NCBI RefSeq assembly: GCF_900130035.1
Contig: NZ_FQXQ01000004.1
Location: forward strand, 364,114 to 428,113
Source: Wenyingzhuangia marina
Lineage (GTDB): Bacteria; Bacteroidota; Bacteroidia; Flavobacteriales; Flavobacteriaceae
DNA: 64,000 nt
Direction: 5' to 3'
A program made the position numbers and the translations under genes. Under the pieces are notes generated by a model. It did no database searches. It was not told the origin of the DNA and saw nothing but the letters and a program-made list of their open reading frames with translations. Positions within the stretch are counted from its first letter, which is position 1. The number at the start of each line of letters is the position of its first letter. Positions 60,270-64,000 of this stretch are shown here, piece after piece.

Positions 60270-61130
60270 ATGATAAGTCAAGCACAGTTTGATAAAGAAA
60301 TTAAGATGATTATTGCCAATGCTATTAGAGAAGATGTAGGTGACGGAGATCATTCTTCATTGGCATGTATTCCCTCAACTGCGGTTGGAAAAGCAAAGTT
60401 GTTAGTAAAAGATACAGGTATAATTGCTGGAGTAGATTTTGCTTTAGAGGTTTTTAAGTATGTTGATGAATCTTTAGAAGTAGAAGTTCTTATTAAGGAT
60501 GGTGAAAAAGTAAAGCACAATGATATTGTTTTGTATGTATCTGGTAGTTCTTTATCTATTTTAAAAGCAGAAAGATTGGTGTTAAATGCCATGCAAAGGA
60601 TGAGTGCCATAGCAACCAAAACAGCTTATTATGTTGATTTGTTAAAAGGTACTGGTACTAAAATTTTGGATACTAGAAAAACCACTCCAGGTATTCGTGC
60701 TATTGAAAAATGGGCTGTTAAAATAGGAGGAGGAGAAAATCATAGATTTGCTTTGTATGATATGATTATGTTAAAAGATAATCATATTGATTTTGCGGGT
60801 GGAGTTGCTCAAGCCATTCAACAAACCAAAGATTATTTAAAAGCAAATAATAAAGATTTAAAAATTATTGTTGAGGCACGTAATTTGAAAGAGATTGAAG
60901 AAATTATTCAGTTTGATGGAATTCATAGAGTTTTAATTGATAATTTTAATTACGAGGATACTAAAAAAGCAGTAGCTTTAATTGGAGATAAAGCAGGAAC
61001 AGAATCTTCGGGAGGGATTAATGAAGAAACTTTAAGAAAGTATGCAGAATGTGGAGTTCAGTATATTTCATCAGGAGCTTTAACACACTCAGTATATAAC
61101 TTAGATTTAAGTTTAAAAGCGATAGATTAA
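60270..61130 (+). CDS. nadC: Nicotinate-nucleotide diphosphorylase (carboxylating)
   Basis: NadC turns quinolinate and PRPP into nicotinate mononucleotide in NAD synthesis. The 286-residue protein begins 'REDVGDGDHSS', has 'LNAMQRMSAIATKTAYYVDLL', the key 'DTRKTTPGIRAIEKWAVKIGGGENHR' (split over residues 136-161), 'DNHIDFAGG' and 'SSGGINEETLRKYAECGVQYISSGAL'. The active-site Arg, Lys and His residues are present. It is followed 19 bases later by the YihY-family gene. Confidence 0.96.
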   Translation: MISQAQFDKEIKMIIANAIREDVGDGDHSSLACIPSTAVGKAKLLVKDTGIIAGVDFALEVFKYVDESLEVEVLIKDGEKVKHNDIVLYVSGSSLSILKAERLVLNAMQRMSAIATKTAYYVDLLKGTGTKILDTRKTTPGIRAIEKWAVKIGGGENHRFALYDMIMLKDNHIDFAGGVAQAIQQTKDYLKANNKDLKIIVEARNLKEIEEIIQFDGIHRVLIDNFNYEDTKKAVALIGDKAGTESSGGINEETLRKYAECGVQYISSGALTHSVYNLDLSLKAID

Positions 61131-61149
61131 TTGCTTAAAAAAAGAAATT

Positions 61150-62136
61150 TTGGAAATTAAAGAAATTCAAAAAGACGACTCTGTAGAAGAAGTATTAAAA
61201 GAAGTACCGGTAATGAATTGGTTTGTTCGTACTGGTAAAAAAATTCCTGTTCCTGGTTTGGAAGGAATGACTTTGTATGATTTGCTTGAAATGTATTTTA
61301 TAGGTATTGTTAAAGGTGCTTTAACATCAAGAGCAGGAGGAATCTCTTTTAGTTTTTTTATGGCTTTGTTTCCTTTTATGCTTTTTATGTTAACCTTAAT
61401 TCCTTTTATTCCGATTGATGGTTTTCAGGAAAACTTTATGATGTTGATATCAGAATTGTTACCGCCAAAAACATTCGATGCAGTTGATACTGTTTTGGCA
61501 GATATTGCCAATAATAAATATGGAGGATTACTTTCTTTTGGTTTTTTAGTTTCTATTTTTTTAATGACCAATGGTGTGAATGCTATTTTTGCTGCTTTTG
61601 AATATTCGGTACATGTTAGAAAAATAAGAAATGTTGTAAGACAGTATTTAATATCCTTAGGGACTTCTTTAACCATGTCTTTTATGTTGATATTAACGGT
61701 GGCGGTTACTATCTTTTTTGAATTTGGGTTAGATTTCATTCATAATAAAGGATGGTTGCCTGATAGTTTAATGTGGATGAGTAATATTCGCTATTTATTA
61801 TTCATGTTTTTAATTTTCTGTACAGTTTCCATGTTGTATTATTTTGGTACTTCAGAAGGAAAACAAACAAATTTTTTCTCGGCAGGTTCCGTATTAACAA
61901 CAGTATTATCTTTATTAACCTTTTATGGTTTTGGAATTTACGTAGTTAAGTTTTCTAAATATAATGAGTTGTACGGATCTATTGGAACTCTTTTAGTATT
62001 AATGCTTTTTATATGGTTAAATTCGATGATTCTTTTATTAGGGTTTGAATTAAATGCTAGTATTACCAGATTAAGAAATGAACACAAGTTAAAAGGAATA
62101 GATGAAAAAGAGATGATGGGAGATTATCACGATTGA
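61150..62136 (+). CDS. YihY/BrkB-family inner membrane protein
   Basis: A 328-residue membrane protein of the YihY/UPF0761 (formerly ribonuclease BN) family, with six helices. The first begins after 'GALTSRAGGISFSFFMALFPFMLFML', the family's conserved segment (near residues 57-83). The frame has no ATG near the expected start: the TTG at 61150 gives 'MEIKEIQKDDSVEEVLKE', and the first ATG is 66 bases later. The function is unsettled in all bacteria; ribonuclease labels are wrong. It overlaps the convergent glycosidase by ten bases. Confidence 0.87.
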   Translation: MEIKEIQKDDSVEEVLKEVPVMNWFVRTGKKIPVPGLEGMTLYDLLEMYFIGIVKGALTSRAGGISFSFFMALFPFMLFMLTLIPFIPIDGFQENFMMLISELLPPKTFDAVDTVLADIANNKYGGLLSFGFLVSIFLMTNGVNAIFAAFEYSVHVRKIRNVVRQYLISLGTSLTMSFMLILTVAVTIFFEFGLDFIHNKGWLPDSLMWMSNIRYLLFMFLIFCTVSMLYYFGTSEGKQTNFFSAGSVLTTVLSLLTFYGFGIYVVKFSKYNELYGSIGTLLVLMLFIWLNSMILLLGFELNASITRLRNEHKLKGIDEKEMMGDYHD

Positions 62137-63482
62137 TTTTGTTTCTTACTCAAAAATTTTTGAATCCATAACCCAGATTTTTTGATAGTTCTTTTTTGAG
62201 TAACAAAATCTGTATAGTATAAACCAAATCTCGGTTTTATTCCTTCTGCCCATTCAAAATTATCAACCAAAGTCCATATAAAGTAACCTTTTACTTTTAT
62301 GTTTTTTTCAAGTGCTTTTAAAGTGTAGTAAAAAGTTTTCTTAAAGTAATTAATACGCTTTTTGTCTTTTACTTTTCCATTTTCTAAAACATCATCAAAA
62401 CAAACACCCGATTCTGTAATGTAAATATTTTTAATATTACTATAAGAGTTAAATTTCTCTAACATTTTTAAAATTCCTTTAGGATAAATTTCCATTCCCA
62501 TATTGTTTGTTTTAACATTTCTTTTCTTAGCGGGAACTTCGGTAGCAAAAAGAATAGGAGGGAGTAAGCTAAATTTAGCTACAATTTTAAAGTAATATTG
62601 AATCCCAATAAAATCAAAATCAAACTTCATCATGTCTTCATCTCCGGGTTTGTAATATTTTTCAATCTGTTTCAAACCAGGAATAGTATCAATAGGATAT
62701 CCTAAACCTAAAGCAGGTTCTATAAAAAATCGATTTAAAAGAGCGTCAATACGTTCTGCAGCTTTTTTGTTTTTAACCAGTCTATTAATGGGTTTTACAT
62801 AAGAGCAAGAAAAAGTAGTTCCTATAAAAGCATCTTTCACATTTTCTCTGATAATTCTTCCTCCTAAAGCCTGACATAAAGTTGTATGATGTGCTGCCGA
62901 TAAAAAGTTTTTCATACCTTTTTTACCAGGAGCATGCATATTCATAAAATATCCTAAACCAACATAACTCATAGGTTCGTTTAATACAATCCAGTTTTTA
63001 ACTTTCTCTCCGTATTCTTTGGAGCAGAAATCAACGTAATTTTCAAACCAATTTAAAATCTCTCTATTCGTCCATCCTCCTTGGTCTTCTAAATATTGTG
63101 GTAAATCCCAATGATAGAGGGTAATCCAAGGTTTTATATCTAGTTCAATACAAGTGTCAATTACATCATGGTAAAAATCAACTCCTTTTTGATTGATCTC
63201 TCCAGTCCCTTTAGGGAATATTCTAGACCATGATATTGAGAATCTAAAAGAATCTAAATTTAATTCTTTTACTCTTTTAATATCTTCTTTATAGTAATGA
63301 TAAAAATTTGTAGCAACGTTACCATTTCCTTTTTTAAAGTTTGGTTTGTTTGTAAAACTATCCCAAATAGACTTTCCTTTTCCATAAGTATTCCATTTCC
63401 CTTCATTTTGATAAGCTGATATAGTTACTCCCCAGTTGAAATCATCAGGGAACAAGCTTTCTTTTACTTTCGGATATGTCAT
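62127..63482 (-). CDS. Glycoside hydrolase family 1 protein (beta-glucosidase-like)
   Basis: A 451-residue GH1 enzyme without a signal peptide, so it is cytoplasmic. It has the family's N-terminal 'FPDDFNWGVTISAYQNEG', the acid/base glutamate in 'VLNEPMSYVGLG' and the nucleophile glutamate in 'YITESGV'. 'WTLVDNFEWAEGI' near the end is the GH1 aglycone-site segment. It cleaves beta-glucosides or related sugars. A partner transporter or regulator is not adjacent. It overlaps the convergent YihY gene by ten bases. Confidence 0.92.
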   Translation of the reverse strand: MTYPKVKESLFPDDFNWGVTISAYQNEGKWNTYGKGKSIWDSFTNKPNFKKGNGNVATNFYHYYKEDIKRVKELNLDSFRFSISWSRIFPKGTGEINQKGVDFYHDVIDTCIELDIKPWITLYHWDLPQYLEDQGGWTNREILNWFENYVDFCSKEYGEKVKNWIVLNEPMSYVGLGYFMNMHAPGKKGMKNFLSAAHHTTLCQALGGRIIRENVKDAFIGTTFSCSYVKPINRLVKNKKAAERIDALLNRFFIEPALGLGYPIDTIPGLKQIEKYYKPGDEDMMKFDFDFIGIQYYFKIVAKFSLLPPILFATEVPAKKRNVKTNNMGMEIYPKGILKMLEKFNSYSNIKNIYITESGVCFDDVLENGKVKDKKRINYFKKTFYYTLKALEKNIKVKGYFIWTLVDNFEWAEGIKPRFGLYYTDFVTQKRTIKKSGLWIQKFLSKKQNQS

Positions 63483-63759
63483 AATTTCTCTTTCATACTA
63501 TATGATAAGTCTCTTTTACAATCTACGATGATACATTATATATATGTCTTATATGTGTTGTTGATAATATGTTTTTGTTAAGTAATCCAGATTGATTAAT
63601 GTATTTATATAGTAAATGTGATTTCCATACTTGGATTTTGAAAATATTTTGTTAACTTCACAATCCCTAATAATCATATTATCAACTAGATATGCTTAAA
63701 GTGTAAAAAAAGTCAAAAAATAGTTAAAGATATATTAGGAAATAAAGTTAAAAGGTGCG

Positions 63760-63767
63760 TATCTTTG
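63760..63767 (+). promoter_or_regulatory. Rightward promoter P1, -7 box
   Basis: TATCTTTG is followed by GCACCCGC, a start-site context shared with P2. The sequence to its left is A/T-rich. No clear -33 box. Confidence 0.55.
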
Positions 63768-63892
63768 CACCCGCAACGGCGAGCAGGTAACAGCTTAAAG
63801 GAGCGAAAAAGTTCAGATACATTAGGGGTTTTATTGGTAATTAAGTTTACTGTTTAAGGCGAAAAAAGATTTAAAAAATATTTTAAATTTTA

Positions 63893-63925
63893 TTTGTTTT
63901 AAGAAAAATAAAGTTCTTATATTTG
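63893..63925 (+). promoter_or_regulatory. Rightward promoter P2
   Basis: TTTG (63893-63896), a 21-base spacer and TATATTTG (63918-63925) match both consensus boxes, preceded by long A/T tracts like UP elements. GCATCCGC follows. Confidence 0.68.
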
Positions 63926-64000
63926 CATCCGCTTAGCGAAGCAGCTAGGTTGTTAACTCATAACTGAGTTAGTGAAAACAAGACACGCGATGCGTGAAGT

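Larger units (their letters stand above)
63483..64000. other. Noncoding right end, probable rRNA operon leader
   Basis: No plausible protein gene occurs in these 518 bases. From 63600 on the sequence becomes very AT-rich and holds two strong promoters (63760-63767 and 63893-63925) pointing rightward, followed by hairpins TAACTCA/TGAGTTA (63954-63960, 63965-63971) and CACGC/GCGTG (63984-63988, 63992-63996). This resembles the leader of an rRNA operon, whose 16S gene would begin beyond the window. That is an inference. Confidence 0.55.

Noticed and set aside
1..64000. CRISPR array, prophage, insertion sequence or tRNA genes
   Set aside because: I found no regularly spaced repeats, transposase or integrase, phage structural gene or cloverleaf in the intergenic regions.

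Overview
The window reads as chromosomal DNA of a member of the Bacteroidota, almost certainly class Flavobacteriia. Base composition is clearly AT-rich. Promoters fit the Bacteroidota consensus (TTTG about 20 bp upstream of TAnnTTTG, here also TAnnTTCG) and there are few Shine-Dalgarno sites. The gene content is typical of the group: long NusB, PUR-family protein, the type IX secretion protein PorQ next to cmk, an AcnB plus mitochondrial-type aconitase pair, and a DnaJ with only two zinc-finger repeats. I see no prophage, insertion sequence, CRISPR array, plasmid function or tRNA gene. Nearly all of the sequence is core genome.

Layout. 1-3334: start of a LolD-type ABC ATPase gene, two tandem copies of sucC, and a PUR-family protein. 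3392-5149: an ABC exporter. 5329-8275: nusB, yajC, a YbbR/CdaR-like protein and coaE. 8350-10050: porQ and cmk. 10047-18757: queE, folD, ffh, msrB, an M48 lipoprotein, an M1 aminopeptidase, purB and hypothetical lipoproteins. 18934-25794: a MORN-like protein with a charged 22-residue repeat, mnmA, an S8 protease with a probable T9SS sorting domain, a nitronate monooxygenase-like protein, DUF1456 and an MFS pump. 25851-34482: a long minus-strand series holding a MacAB-TolC-like pump split into five genes, a lytic transglycosylase, an alpha/beta hydrolase and mtaB. 34600-42706: peptide-binding lipoprotein, CsaA, SDR, MATE, a YrdC-family protein, a coiled-coil protein with an HPD motif, and two LVIVD-like lipoproteins. 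42710-47459: rluF, two glycosyltransferases, an HsdR-N-like protein and holA. 47617-49907: grpE, dnaJ, a candidate small RNA or attenuator, and rnpB. 50156-56672: two adjacent aconitases and an alkaline-phosphatase-like protein. 56805-60101: a FecCD/FecE importer, rdgB, rlmH and an NTF2-like protein. 60270-63482: nadC, a YihY protein and a GH1 glycosidase. 63483-64000: noncoding, with two strong promoters pointing out of the window, most likely towards an rRNA operon.

Functional links: TCA-cycle genes appear duplicated (two sucC, two aconitases). PorQ and the S8 protease both point to type IX secretion. GrpE and DnaJ form the chaperone pair.

I did not find a clear new multi-gene system. The observations most worth following are a C8 tract placed to switch the S8 protease's sorting domain on and off, the hairpin leader or small RNA just before rnpB, gene conversion between the sucC copies, the hairpin leader of grpE, and the 22-residue repeat protein.
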